49,486 nucleotides of DNA from CAZTDD01 sp964612675 (GTDB taxonomy: Bacteria; Hinthialibacterota; Hinthialibacteria; Hinthialibacterales; JAKPRU01): assembly GCA_964612675.1 (NCBI GenBank), contig CAZTDD010000037.1, positions 1 to 49,486 of the forward strand. Direction: 5' to 3'. Shown one piece after another: positions 40,951 through 49,486 of the stretch. Positions within the stretch are counted from its first letter, which is position 1, and every line of letters starts with the position of its first letter. A program made the translations under genes and the position numbers. The notes below the pieces were generated by a model, which did not search any database, was not told the DNA's origin, and saw nothing but the letters and a program-made list of their open reading frames with translations.

Positions 40951-41778
40951 TTAGTCCGGTGTTCGAAAGAAATCCAGTTTCTTCAGCAAATCCGGATGGC
41001 TCTCGGCCAGCGCATCCCGTACCTCTTTCGTCTCTGTTCGGCTGAGCCGGGTGCCGTGCAGAACGTGCTCCTCGAAAAACTCATAAGCCATCGGGGCCAC
41101 GGCTTTTGCCATCATCGCCATAACCTCAGCATACGCCCGAATCTCGCGCTGCGCATGCCAATCGAGGCGAAGCGCGAGAAAGTGGAACAGATTGTGTAAG
41201 TCGATCTGCCAATACCATTGAGTGTAAAGGCTGAGTGGCAAATTGATCCGTGCCAGTTCGCGCGCGATCCCCTTCTCAATCAATTCTTCATAGTCCTCGT
41301 ATGCGTTCTCGTGGCTTTTTGTCAGAATTTCGAGGACCCGCGCACGCAGTTCGGGAGGAACGTCTTCGGAAGAGCCTCCCTGACGATCTTTCTTACTTTG
41401 GAAACGGATATCCTCCTCCGTCGGGACATAAAACTCGTCCTTCATGACGCTGTACCGGCCGGAGATCTCGTTAATTCTTGCCGTTCGATGACGGACCCAC
41501 TGGCGGGCCACGAAAATCGGCATTTTCGCGTGAAACGTCAACACCACCTGTTCGAAAGGGGACGTATGCCGGTTTTGCATCAGGTAGTCGATCAGCGCCC
41601 GATCTTCCCGGACGGTTTTCGTCCCTTCGCCGTATGAGACTCGGGCCGCCTGCACAATGCGCCGATCCCCGCCCATATAATCGACAAGCCGGACAAATCC
41701 ATTGTCCAACACCTGATATTCTCTGTCCAAAATGGCTTCAGCCTCAGGAACAACAACGTGTGCCATCGCAAATTTCAC
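40951..41778 (-). CDS. thyX: Flavin-dependent thymidylate synthase ThyX
   Basis: A 275-residue FAD-dependent enzyme that methylates dUMP to dTMP using methylene-tetrahydrofolate and NADPH. The ThyX signature RHRTARINEISGRYS is at residues 96-110. Other blocks: VQAARVSYGEGTKTVREDRALIDYLM, HTSPFEQVVLTFHAKMPIFVARQW and LPLSLYTQWYWQIDLHNLFHFLALRLD. No thyA is in the window, and dihydrofolate reductase may be dispensable in ThyX organisms. The gene stands alone, convergent with the gene at 39685. Confidence 0.97.
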   Translation of the reverse strand: MKFAMAHVVVPEAEAILDREYQVLDNGFVRLVDYMGGDRRIVQAARVSYGEGTKTVREDRALIDYLMQNRHTSPFEQVVLTFHAKMPIFVARQWVRHRTARINEISGRYSVMKDEFYVPTEEDIRFQSKKDRQGGSSEDVPPELRARVLEILTKSHENAYEDYEELIEKGIARELARINLPLSLYTQWYWQIDLHNLFHFLALRLDWHAQREIRAYAEVMAMMAKAVAPMAYEFFEEHVLHGTRLSRTETKEVRDALAESHPDLLKKLDFFRTPD

Positions 41779-41895
41779 TTTCTAATAAGCTGACGGAGCG
41801 GCAAAAACCGTTCGTTGTCTGTTAATCCCCTGTAATCCCTGCCACTCCCGCCCAGTTTTGCCCACAATCTATGCGGATCACAACTTCCACGAACA

Positions 41896-42033
41896 CAACC
41901 CCTTTTGTATCTCCCCTTACTGCGGTCACGTACGCGTGTCCCTCTTGGGGGAGAAAACAGTACAAACACACGCAACAAGCACACACATTCCTGTTCCTCC
42001 CCCGAAGATCGGGGGAGGTTAGGAGGGGGTTGA
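41896..42033. repeat. Multi-armed palindromic repeat, copy E, inverted orientation
   Basis: ACAACCCC (41895 onward) and GAGGGGGTTGA (to 42033) bound a core with CTCCCCCGAAGATCGGGGG (about 41997-42015) and a CTCTTGGGGGAGAAAAC segment shared with the tandem repeat at 24687. A degenerate end motif (GCGGCAAAAACC) lies at about 41800. The rest of 41779-42258 shows no convincing gene. Confidence 0.75.
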
Positions 42034-42258
42034 CGTTTGCTTTCCTTCGTCCCGTCTACTTCTCACCATCCCATCAATAGTGAGCAGAATCTTAGCACAC
42101 AGCCGGCTCCGTGTTTACCGTGGAGTCACCGCTTATTCACGTATATCCGATGCCGAATACAACACAATCAGAGAAACTGTATACTTAAATGTAGACAAAA
42201 CAGTAGGTTGCAGGAGAGGAATCAAGAAGGCAACAATGAGTCCGGACGCAATACGATG

Positions 42259-42340
42259 TGGAGGGGGGAGGATTCGAACCTCCGAAGGCTGTGCCGGCAG
42301 ATTTACAGTCTGCTCCCTTTGGCCGCTCGGGAACCCCTCC
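42259..42340 (-). tRNA. tRNA-Tyr (anticodon GTA)
   Basis: Read on the minus strand from 42340, GGAGGGG pairs with CCCCTCC at the 3' end (seven pairs), with discriminator A at 42259. The anticodon stem GCAGA/TCTGC holds the loop CTGTAAA with anticodon GTA. A long variable arm (class II) and the T arm GGAGGTTCGAATCCTCC are present. The CCA end is not encoded. About 82 bases. Confidence 0.96.
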
Positions 42341-42444
42341 CGATATGCTGGCTGTCAACCAAAAAAACAAGATAATCTCGTTCGAGTGTACGAGCAAGAG
42401 CAGTCAAACGCTGAAGGCAAGATGAACCGCCCGACGAGAAGAGC

Positions 42445-43134
42445 TTACCCTCTCCCAAGCAGGGTCTCCACGATGAACGAAACTTCCGAGAGATTCGGGA
42501 CACCCAGGTCCGGTTCGTAGGAAAGAAGCAACTCCAGCTCGTGCATTCCAGTTGCCGTCGCTAATGTTCGGGCACCCGCTGTTTTGCCTGCTTCGATATC
42601 ATCCGGTGTGTCCCCGACCACCCAGACGTTCTCGATCCGCTCACCGAGGGGTAGAAGTCTCTCCGCTTTCCGGATTGCGTGAGCCACAACATCCGGGCGC
42701 AGATCGCTGTCAGAGCCGAATCCACCGAACCGGAAATAGTCCCAGATCTTCCCATGCGACAGTTTCAACTCGGCCGCTGCTTCGGCGTTGCCGGTCTGAA
42801 GGCCGAGCAGAATATCGTTCCGAGTATGCAGATGATCGAGAATCTCGCTCACACCGGGCAGTATGGAGTATCCTGGGGAGTTCTTTAGCTCGACCGCAAG
42901 ACACTCAACCAGGCCGATGATGATCTTGTCGATTTCCGCCTTGCTCGGAGTTCTTTTCAGACTGAACTCGAAGCCGTCCCGAATAATCCGTGGGTCCGTT
43001 CGGCCGTGCAACTGAACCGTTCGCAAGGCGTCCTCAATTCCGTATAGATCCGCGAAAACGCGATTGATCGCACGTCGTCCCGCACCATCGGAATTGATCA
43101 ACGTTCCATCGATATCAAAAAGAATAACCTGCAT
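42445..43134 (-). CDS. HAD-superfamily phosphatase, phosphoglycolate phosphatase-like
   Basis: A 229-residue HAD IA hydrolase. Motif I is ILFDIDGTLINSDGAG, the cap has RTVQLHGRTDPRII, motif II LLGLQTGN, motif III region DVVAHAIRKAERL, and motif IV VWVVGDTPDDIEAGKTAGARTLATATG. The layout is typical of Gph-type phosphatases that remove 2-phosphoglycolate or related sugar phosphates. ATG 43134 has GGATGTGGA upstream. It lies downstream of tRNA-Tyr in chromosome order but on the same (minus) strand upstream of it in transcription. Substrate not certain. Confidence 0.9.
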   Translation of the reverse strand: MQVILFDIDGTLINSDGAGRRAINRVFADLYGIEDALRTVQLHGRTDPRIIRDGFEFSLKRTPSKAEIDKIIIGLVECLAVELKNSPGYSILPGVSEILDHLHTRNDILLGLQTGNAEAAAELKLSHGKIWDYFRFGGFGSDSDLRPDVVAHAIRKAERLLPLGERIENVWVVGDTPDDIEAGKTAGARTLATATGMHELELLLSYEPDLGVPNLSEVSFIVETLLGRG

Positions 43135-43342
43135 TCCACATCCGAGTTTCTTTATCTTGGTTCCGTCGGTTTGACGTGTTCCCTGCTGTTATCTGTTATA
43201 CTAACGACCGTGTCTGTCTTTTGGAGTGCCGATAAGCCGTTTTGGAACCGTTCGATTCAAGATACTGTATTACGAGAGGAAACAGCTCGTTGGGAGAATA
43301 TCATTCGCCTGATTTCTGCCTATTGGTGACCCGTCGTCCAAA

Positions 43343-44668
43343 TCACACCACGGTGCCGCTCGGTATCGTGGCGTTCTTCGGAACAACGATAATCCCATCC
43401 CGGATATAGACATTTTCCAGATTCATATTCTCATGGCCGCTGTCATTGGTCAGACGCACGTGCGCTCCAATTCGGGCGTTCTTATCGATGATGGCGTTCT
43501 TAATGACGCTCCGAGGGCCTATCCCAATTGGGATGGGGGGATCTTCCCCATGATCGGAGATGTAGGGCACTTCGTAATAATCGGATCCCATTACGATGGA
43601 ACGCTGGATACTTACACCGGATTGGATGACACTGCGCAGACCGATGATGCTTTCATTGATATCCGCTTCTCGCACGATGGCTCCTTCACAAATCAGGGAG
43701 GAGTACACCCGCGCTCCGTCCACTTTCGCCGCCGGGAGATTGCGGGGGTGAGTAAAAATCGGACGATTCGGATCGTAAAAATTGAACGGAGGATCGTTCT
43801 GTGCCAGGCGCAGGCTGGTCTCGTAAAAGGAACGAACGGTACCGATATCCTCCCAGTAGTCGTCGAAGAAATGCGCCACAACGTTGAAATCCTTGAGTAC
43901 CGACGGAAAGACGTGTTTTCCGAAGTCCGTGCGTTGTTCGTCCCGTAATGCCTCAACGAGGACTTCTTTCGTGAACAAATAGACTCCCATGGAACCTATA
44001 TGTTCCCGTCCCCGCGGTTCGACTCCACGGTCGGTAAAGACTTTTTCCGGTACGGCCAATATATCGAGGAGGTTCTTGTCGCTTGGTTTCTCATAAAAAT
44101 TGATGACGCGCGCATTCTTATCAATCTGCATGATCCCGTAATCGGGACAGCGTTCGCGCGATACCGGAAGCGCGCTGACAGTTACATCCGCGCCGGACGC
44201 AATATGAGTGAGTAGTAACTGCTGATAATCCATCCGGTACAGGTGATCGCCTGAGAGGATCAGCACATAACGGTCCCACTCGCGCACCAGCCGTCCGATG
44301 GTCTGCCGAACGGCGTCCGCCGTCCCCTGATACCAGTCCAGATTGGTCATGGTCTGTTGCGCCGCCAACACCTGGACGAATCCTTTACTGAATATGTCGA
44401 AGCGGTAGGTCTGTGTGATATGACGATGAAGAGAATCGGAATTGAACTGAGTTAGAATAAATACTCGATCCAGTCCGGAATGCAGACAGTTACTGACTGG
44501 GATGTCGATCAAGCGATATTTCCCGGCGACCGGGACGGCAGGTTTTGCGCGTTCTTTTGTAAGCGGGAACAATCGGGTTCCTCGACCGCCACCCAAGATC
44601 GCCACGGAGGTTCGTCGAAGGTAATCCTGGATTTCGAGACTTCCACGCCGTTGAGCATCTGTCAGCAT
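43343..44668 (-). CDS. glgC: Glucose-1-phosphate adenylyltransferase
   Basis: A 441-residue ADP-glucose pyrophosphorylase, the first committed step of glycogen synthesis. The nucleotide-binding GGGRGTRLFPLTKERAKPAVP (residues 26-46 in essence) is complete, followed by YRLIDIPVSNCLHSGL, the DWYQGTADAVRQ loop, LILSGDHLYRMDY (catalytic Asp), and NFYEKP with SMGVYLF. The C-terminal left-handed beta helix carries VDGARVYSSLICEGA and RIGAHVRLTNDSGHE. ATG 44668 has GAGGGA five bases upstream and gives the usual length; the frame extends to 44740. No other glg gene is adjacent. Confidence 0.97.
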   Translation of the reverse strand: MLTDAQRRGSLEIQDYLRRTSVAILGGGRGTRLFPLTKERAKPAVPVAGKYRLIDIPVSNCLHSGLDRVFILTQFNSDSLHRHITQTYRFDIFSKGFVQVLAAQQTMTNLDWYQGTADAVRQTIGRLVREWDRYVLILSGDHLYRMDYQQLLLTHIASGADVTVSALPVSRERCPDYGIMQIDKNARVINFYEKPSDKNLLDILAVPEKVFTDRGVEPRGREHIGSMGVYLFTKEVLVEALRDEQRTDFGKHVFPSVLKDFNVVAHFFDDYWEDIGTVRSFYETSLRLAQNDPPFNFYDPNRPIFTHPRNLPAAKVDGARVYSSLICEGAIVREADINESIIGLRSVIQSGVSIQRSIVMGSDYYEVPYISDHGEDPPIPIGIGPRSVIKNAIIDKNARIGAHVRLTNDSGHENMNLENVYIRDGIIVVPKNATIPSGTVV

Positions 44669-44838
44669 ATAATCCCTCGCAAGTCGTTTTGTATAGTTTA
44701 CCGATGGAAAAGTGGCTTTCAACGCTCCCAAGGATAGCAAAGGGAAGTGAACAGGAAGCTAGGATTTCTTGGCGAAACCCCCTGATTCGCGTATCCTGCG
44801 GTGTATTCCAGTGAGGAATAATGGAAGGACCGAGAGTA

Positions 44839-45627
44839 ATGCTGACGAAACGAATCATACCTTGTCTCGATGTTCGCGCCGGTTTGGTGACAAAAGGGAT
44901 TGAATTCAAAGGGAATGTGGACATTGGCGATCCGGTTGCCATGGCGAAGAAATACTACGACGAAGGGGCAGATGAGATTGTCTTTTACGATATTACGGCG
45001 TCGAGCGACCGCCGCGACATCATGATTGAAGTGGTGAATCGGGTTGCCGCGGAGATCTTCATTCCGTATTCGGTGGGAGGAGGAATTCGCACGTTCGAGG
45101 ATATGCGGCGGGTTCTGCTGGCTGGAGCGGAAAAAGTGAGTGTGAATACATCGGCGGTACAAAACCCCGAGATCATTTCCCAGGGTGCAAGAGCGTTCGG
45201 CAATCAATGCGTTGTCCTGAGTATGGATGTGAAACGAGTAGAGCGAAGAGACGAAATCCCGAGCGGTTATGAAATCGTGATTCATGGCGGCCGAACCCCG
45301 ATGGGGATTGATGCCGTGGAATGGGCAAAACGTGGCGAGTCGCTTGGGGCGGGAGAGCTCGTGGTCAACAGCATTGATGCAGACGGCACAAAGGAAGGTT
45401 ATGACGTAGAGTTGACTCGCACGATGGTGGACGCCGTCGGTATCCCCGTGATCGCATCCGGCGGAGCGGGAACTCCGGAACACCTCTACGATGTCTTCAC
45501 TGAAGGCCGCGCGGAAGCGGCTATCATCGCTTCCATGATCCACTATAACCAGTACACAATCCCCGAAATCAAGCAGTACCTTCAGGATCGCGGCGTTGTC
45601 GTTCGTCAGCTTCCGGCGGTTGCCTGA
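44839..45627 (+). CDS. hisF: Imidazole glycerol phosphate synthase, cyclase subunit HisF
   Basis: A 262-residue TIM barrel that, with the HisH glutaminase, makes imidazole glycerol phosphate in histidine synthesis. MLTKRIIPCLDVRAG contains the catalytic Asp11 equivalent and LSMDVKRVE the second catalytic Asp. VGGGIRTFEDM, IHGGRTPMGIDAVEWA, NSIDADGTKEGYD and IASGGAGTPEHLYDVF are conserved. ATG 44839 is preceded by GGAAGGA nine bases upstream and matches the usual N-terminus; ATG 44821 with GAGGA three bases upstream would add six residues. It is not in a his operon here; hisH is not adjacent. Confidence 0.97.
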   Translation: MLTKRIIPCLDVRAGLVTKGIEFKGNVDIGDPVAMAKKYYDEGADEIVFYDITASSDRRDIMIEVVNRVAAEIFIPYSVGGGIRTFEDMRRVLLAGAEKVSVNTSAVQNPEIISQGARAFGNQCVVLSMDVKRVERRDEIPSGYEIVIHGGRTPMGIDAVEWAKRGESLGAGELVVNSIDADGTKEGYDVELTRTMVDAVGIPVIASGGAGTPEHLYDVFTEGRAEAAIIASMIHYNQYTIPEIKQYLQDRGVVVRQLPAVA

Positions 45628-45653
45628 GCAGGTTTCGTCGACGGGATTAAGAC

Positions 45654-46856
45654 ATGATTTTCTCCATTGTTATTCCGGCATACAACGAAGAGGAGGCTAT
45701 CGCTTCCATCGTCGAACGTTGCCTTGCCCAGCAGGCATCGATCCTGGAACAAACGCCTATCGACGAGGTTGAGATTATCGTTGTGTCCGACGGATCGGTC
45801 GACCGGACGGTGGAGATCGCCGGCCAATACAAGCCCGATATCCGGCTCGTCGCTTACGAGAAGAATCGGGGCTACGGCGCCGCGTTGAAATGCGGATTCG
45901 AGACGGCAAAAGGCGACCTGGTCTCGTTTCTCGATGCGGACGGCACATGCGATCCGGCGTATTTCATCCCAATGATCAATGACTGCTTCAACCACGACGC
46001 CGATATCGTCATTGGATCCCGTATGACTCCGACAAGCCGCATGCCGCGAACGCGAAAGATCGGGAACACCATTTTCCGCACAATTATCAACATCCTCGGT
46101 GACGCGAAAGTAACCGATTGCGCCAGTGGGATGCGAGTGATCAGAAGAGATTCCTTACCGAAGATTTATCCTCTCCCCGACGGACTTCATTTCACACCGG
46201 CCATGACCTGCCGGGCGGTACTGGACAGCGGGCTTAAAATAACCGAAATCCCAATGCATTACGAAGAACGCATTGGACGAAGCAAACTCGGTGTGGTCAA
46301 AGACGGTCTCCGATTCCTCTGGTCGATTGTCGATATCGGTCTGACTTACCGTCCGCTCCGATTCCTGGGCGTTTTAGGCGTTCTGTTTGAAATCGCTGCG
46401 TTTCTTCTCGGACTCTCCGTACTGCGTGCCTATTTCGCCACAGGCATGATCCAGGCGCACATTATTTACCGTCTGATCGTTCTCCTTACCCTGGCGGTAT
46501 CGGGCCTCGGCCTTCTTACACTCGGAACCACTGCAGAGCTCATCGTTCAGTATACGAGCGGGAAACAACGAGAACATCGTTTTCTTGGATTCATCTTCTT
46601 TTTCTTTTATCGTCCGTTGCCGGCGCTGTTGCTCGGATTTGTTATGCTCTTCTTATGCGCGGTTTTGTGGTTGCCCTCCGTGCTCGAGTATCTGCGTACA
46701 GGATTTGTAACCCAGCATTGGAGTTTCATCGTGACGGGTGCGTTTTGCTTTCTCATGGGGTCGCAACTGATCAGTCACGCAATCCTGGTTCACATGGTCA
46801 ACCGACTCACTGAGATCATGCAGGAGAGAAGCCGCCTCAGAGCAACGCTTGGCTGA
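45654..46856 (+). CDS. GT2-family glycosyltransferase with C-terminal membrane helices
   Basis: A 400-residue enzyme. The N-terminal GT-A domain has FSIVIPAYNEEEAIASIV, IIVVSDGSVDRTVEIA, EKNRGYGAALKCGFETAKGDLVSFLDADGTCDPAYF (with the DxD) and MRVIRRDSLPKIYPLPDGLHFTP, as in dolichol-phosphate-mannose synthase/undecaprenyl-phosphate glycosyltransferases. About four membrane helices follow from residue 230 to 385. It probably loads a sugar onto a polyprenyl phosphate for envelope glycans, and might supply the lipid-linked donor for the GT39-like enzyme at 3175; that link is speculative. ATG 45654 follows hisF after 26 bases. Confidence 0.9.
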   Translation: MIFSIVIPAYNEEEAIASIVERCLAQQASILEQTPIDEVEIIVVSDGSVDRTVEIAGQYKPDIRLVAYEKNRGYGAALKCGFETAKGDLVSFLDADGTCDPAYFIPMINDCFNHDADIVIGSRMTPTSRMPRTRKIGNTIFRTIINILGDAKVTDCASGMRVIRRDSLPKIYPLPDGLHFTPAMTCRAVLDSGLKITEIPMHYEERIGRSKLGVVKDGLRFLWSIVDIGLTYRPLRFLGVLGVLFEIAAFLLGLSVLRAYFATGMIQAHIIYRLIVLLTLAVSGLGLLTLGTTAELIVQYTSGKQREHRFLGFIFFFFYRPLPALLLGFVMLFLCAVLWLPSVLEYLRTGFVTQHWSFIVTGAFCFLMGSQLISHAILVHMVNRLTEIMQERSRLRATLG

Positions 46857-46976
46857 TACTGAGAAAGGTATCGAGCCGTTATCGCTTACCCGACCGGCCT
46901 GCGCCTTCGACAATCGCCTGGCCGTGTCTTTCTACTGTTGAAGCGATCTTCATGCAGACCCGTTCAAGAACTGATT

Positions 46977-48263
46977 ATGGAGACATTGAAAGAACCGATT
47001 CTTGTACACATCACAACGCTTTCGACACAGGGCGAGGGGATCGGCCGTGTTGACGGAAAGGCCACGTTTGTACCCTTTACCCTACCGGGAGAAACCTGGA
47101 GTGTCCGAATCGTCCAGCGGAAGGGCAAATTCGACCGAGCGCTGCCCATCGAGCGGATCGATCGGAATCCCGACGCCCCTGAACGGATCGAGCCCTTATG
47201 CCCTTATTACGGAGTATGCGGCGGTTGCCATGTGCAGCATCTTCCTTACCGCGACCAACTCATTCGGAAGCGCGACTGGCTGGAGGAGACATTTCGACGC
47301 ATCGCACACCTGGATATCGCACCTGCAGAGGTCGTTCCTTCAAATCCCTGGGAATACCGAAACCGGCTCATACCGGTATTGACCCAGGACAATGGGCGGA
47401 TTGTGTGCGCATTCCACAAGATTCATGACCCCGGAACGTTGGTTCCCATTTACGATTGCCCGATCGCACATCCGTTGATTCGTAAAGCACTAACCATCCT
47501 CCCGGATTTCTTCAATGAGCGCGTTCAGGCTTCAGAGGAGCGAAATAAGTTGGATAATTGTGACGGTTCCGTTCAATTCCGCGTGATAAATCAAAAACTG
47601 TCCATCCGCTTTCAGGACATTCCGCTTGCCGTTCTGGATTGCGAAACACTCGCGAGACGATTGGAGAAACAGGCTATTCCCATCGAGCCGATCGACATTT
47701 CGGCTCCCGACTCCCGGTCCACATCCGGCTTGACTGCGAGTGCAGGGACCTTTCTGCAGATCAATGACGAGATTCGTGAGAAGTTATACAGCCATGTACT
47801 TGATCTGCCTTTTGGTGATTCGAATCGCGTCCTGGATGGGTATTGCGGACAAGGCGAATTGACATGTCTGCTGTCTCGGCGGTTCGAGCGAGTCGTGGGC
47901 GTGGAAATCGACAAGACTGCTGTTGCCGAGGCAAAGGAACGTGCGGAGAAAACCGGTCAACCCCATCGCGTGAGATTCCGTCGGAGACGATTAGAGGACT
48001 TTCTCAGAGACTCAAAGGACCGGTTTGACTGCATCGTTTTGAATCCACCTCGCAAAGGCCTTTCCTCCCAGGCAGTTAAACAGGTGAGCAGGAAGAACCC
48101 GCGCGAATTGGTCCTGATTTCGTGTCATCCCGCTGCGCTGGCGCGCGATGTACAGGCGTTTACAGAGGTGGGGTACGAGATTCTCTCCGTCCAACCGTTT
48201 GACATGTTTCCCCAAACCTATCACCTGGAGGCGGTTGTTCATTTGAGATCGCGAGAGAAGTGA
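46977..48263 (+). CDS. TrmA/RumA-type uracil-5 RNA methyltransferase
   Basis: A 428-residue SAM-dependent enzyme. A TRAM domain (LSTQGEGIGRVDGKATFVPFTLPGE) precedes an iron-sulfur-type Cys cluster (CPYYGVCGGCHVQHL). The central insertion has YRNRLIPVLTQDNG. The methyltransferase domain has FLQINDEIREKLY, VLDGYCGQGELTCLLS, VVGVEIDKTAVAEA, VLNPPRKGLSSQAV and ISCHPAALARDV (catalytic Cys). It should make 5-methyluridine in 23S rRNA or tRNA; the exact site cannot be told from sequence alone. ATG 46977 begins the TRAM region; TTG 46938 would add 13 residues. It stands between GT2 and pheS on the same strand. Confidence 0.92.
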   Translation: METLKEPILVHITTLSTQGEGIGRVDGKATFVPFTLPGETWSVRIVQRKGKFDRALPIERIDRNPDAPERIEPLCPYYGVCGGCHVQHLPYRDQLIRKRDWLEETFRRIAHLDIAPAEVVPSNPWEYRNRLIPVLTQDNGRIVCAFHKIHDPGTLVPIYDCPIAHPLIRKALTILPDFFNERVQASEERNKLDNCDGSVQFRVINQKLSIRFQDIPLAVLDCETLARRLEKQAIPIEPIDISAPDSRSTSGLTASAGTFLQINDEIREKLYSHVLDLPFGDSNRVLDGYCGQGELTCLLSRRFERVVGVEIDKTAVAEAKERAEKTGQPHRVRFRRRRLEDFLRDSKDRFDCIVLNPPRKGLSSQAVKQVSRKNPRELVLISCHPAALARDVQAFTEVGYEILSVQPFDMFPQTYHLEAVVHLRSREK

Positions 48264-48356
48264 AGGATGGCAGGTTCCCTTGAATGAACGACCGTCCTGC
48301 GCGCAACATTAACGTTTATTCCCCGCTCCGGGCAGCGGACCGGGAAGGACAGGAAA

Positions 48357-49388
48357 ATGGAACAGTTTGATCGGTTGTTATCTGAGTTCAATGAAGCGCT
48401 CGCGAAAGTCGAAAACGTGCGCGATCTCGAGGAGGTCCGTACCCGGTTTCTGGGACGGAAGGGGCTTCTTGTCGAGTTGCGGAAAGGATTCTCGTTCAAA
48501 ACCGCTTCGCCGGAAGAGAAGAAAGAGTTCGGCGCGTCGTTCAATCAAGCAAAAGATACGATGGAAGCCGCAGTCGCTCTGCGGCGCGAGGAACTGGAAG
48601 GACTCGAACGAACGGAGCAGATCCGCGAAGTCGATGTCACCCTGCCGGGCGACCGGCCGTCGGCGGGGTCGCTCCACCCCGTATCCATCGTCCAGGCGTT
48701 TGTTGAAGACATATTTGAATCCATGGGATTTCAAGTCGCCGAAGGTTATGAAGCGGAGACCGACTACTACAATTTCATTGCGCTGAATATCCCCGAAGAC
48801 CATCCCGCCCGGGAGATGCAGGATACATTCTGGTTGACCAACGGGATGCTATTGCGTACGCATACCTCCGCCTGCCAGGTTCGCATTATGGAGGAGATGC
48901 GGCCCCCGTTCCGGGTCATCTTCCCGGGACGGTGTTTTCGCTACGAGACGATGGACGCTTCCCATGAGACCACGTTTTATCAGTTGGAAGGTCTCATGGT
49001 TGACAAAGACGTGACCGTGGCGCATCTAATCGCTGTCATGAAGGCCCTCCTTTCCAGGGTATTCGGACGCGAAATGACGGTCCGTCTTCGCCCAGGGTAT
49101 TTCCCCTTTGTCGAACCCGGCTTCGAATTGGACATACAGTGCTTGATCTGTAACGGCGATGGGTGTTCGACATGCAAGCAGTCCGGTTGGTTGGAGCTGC
49201 TGCCGTGTGGCATGGTTCATCCGAATGTACTTCGGTTCGGGAACATCGATCCCAGCGAGTGGACCGGATTCGCGTTTGGTTTGGGACTGACACGACTCGT
49301 GATGATGCGATACGGCATCTCCGATATCCGCGTGCTCAACTCGGGCGATTTGCGCACGCTCCGACAATTCGCCCCGTCGTATTCATAG
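48357..49388 (+). CDS. pheS: Phenylalanyl-tRNA synthetase alpha subunit
   Basis: A 343-residue class II aminoacyl-tRNA synthetase subunit. The N-terminal coiled-coil (EFNEALAKVENVRDLEEVRTRFLGRKG) binds tRNA. HPVSIVQAFVEDIFESMGF starts the catalytic domain. RTHTSACQVRIM, PGRCFRYETMDASHETTFYQLEG (motif 2) and GFAFGLGLTRLVMMRYGISDIR (motif 3) are conserved. AGGA lies just upstream of ATG 48357. The pheT beta subunit usually follows; here only a repeat remnant lies before the window end, so pheT must be farther off or elsewhere. Confidence 0.97.
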   Translation: MEQFDRLLSEFNEALAKVENVRDLEEVRTRFLGRKGLLVELRKGFSFKTASPEEKKEFGASFNQAKDTMEAAVALRREELEGLERTEQIREVDVTLPGDRPSAGSLHPVSIVQAFVEDIFESMGFQVAEGYEAETDYYNFIALNIPEDHPAREMQDTFWLTNGMLLRTHTSACQVRIMEEMRPPFRVIFPGRCFRYETMDASHETTFYQLEGLMVDKDVTVAHLIAVMKALLSRVFGREMTVRLRPGYFPFVEPGFELDIQCLICNGDGCSTCKQSGWLELLPCGMVHPNVLRFGNIDPSEWTGFAFGLGLTRLVMMRYGISDIRVLNSGDLRTLRQFAPSYS

Positions 49389-49439
49389 ACGCTTTGATTG
49401 GCGGGGAGGCAGAAAGTCAACGGGGTAGGACTCCCTCCC

Positions 49440-49476
49440 CAAGATTGACGGTGCTGCAAAAAGTCAGCGGAATGCG
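49440..49476. repeat. Partial MITE-like element end at the window edge
   Basis: GACGGTGCTGCAAAAAGTCAG (about 49447-49468) matches the GCAAAAAGT terminal repeat of the elements at 20301 and 24635. It suggests another element continues beyond 49486, downstream of pheS. Confidence 0.6.
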
Positions 49477-49486
49477 AGAAGTGAGG

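Noticed and set aside
43135..43342. 39-codon frame from GTG 43210 with TTGACG and TATACT upstream
   Set aside because: The two boxes are 20 bases apart, there is no ribosome site and the peptide shows no feature.

Overview
The window looks like part of a metagenome-assembled chromosome of a heterotrophic Gram-negative bacterium. It contains an assembly gap of exactly 100 N. Outer-membrane beta-barrels, an exported OmpA-like lipoprotein and a Flp pilus secretin imply an outer membrane. Tat-type sulfatases, GH20 and GH88 enzymes, a DUF1080 protein, a GspG-like pseudopilin and a tad locus with an extra AAA ATPase are together typical of planctomycete-like and neighbouring candidate phyla such as Sumerlaeota or Hydrogenedentota. 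This placement is inferred from gene content only. No rRNA or other phylogenetic marker was compared.

Layout. 1-8.5 kb: secreted GH88-like unsaturated glucuronyl hydrolase with a PKD domain, macro-domain protein, GT39-like membrane glycosyltransferase (interrupted by the gap), biotin synthase and a membrane-anchored TPR protein. 8.6-16.4 kb: an apparent extracellular electron-transfer island. On the plus strand are an outer-membrane barrel and an 18-heme lipoprotein cytochrome, then an exported DA1-like metallopeptidase with LIM-like zinc fingers and a HAD hydrolase. Convergent to these are a monoheme cytochrome fused to a barrel (Cyc2-like architecture) and a translationally coupled pentaheme cytochrome. 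16.6-26.5 kb: carbohydrate module with PTS EIIA, sugar isomerase/epimerase, GH20 hexosaminidase, two sulfatases, a pseudopilin and a DUF1080 protein. With GH88 this suggests scavenging of sulfated, uronate- and hexosamine-containing glycans. 26.6-38.6 kb: a complete tad/cpa (Flp pilus) locus on the plus strand, preceded by a consensus sigma70 promoter and a leader with candidate regulatory structure. 38.8-49.4 kb: housekeeping genes (GDPD, a deoxyhypusine-synthase-like protein, thyX, tRNA-Tyr, HAD phosphatase, glgC, hisF, GT2, a TrmA/RumA-type RNA methyltransferase, pheS).

Intergenic DNA is rich in short palindromic repeats. At least two different palindromic cores are bounded by related imperfect terminal inverted repeats built on GCAAAAAGT, which looks like a modular, non-autonomous MITE-like family. 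One whole copy lies in frame inside the TPR protein gene, and a separate hairpin repeat lies inside the 5' end of the GH88 reading frame.

Points most worth following up: the porin/multiheme/fused cytochrome island, the LIM-like DA1 peptidase, the flp leader (5' stem-loop, 34-codon ORF and T-tract hairpin), a 52-residue mini-CpaB, a CpaE without a P-loop lysine, the MITE-like family, and evidence that the 100-N gap has little or no real length.
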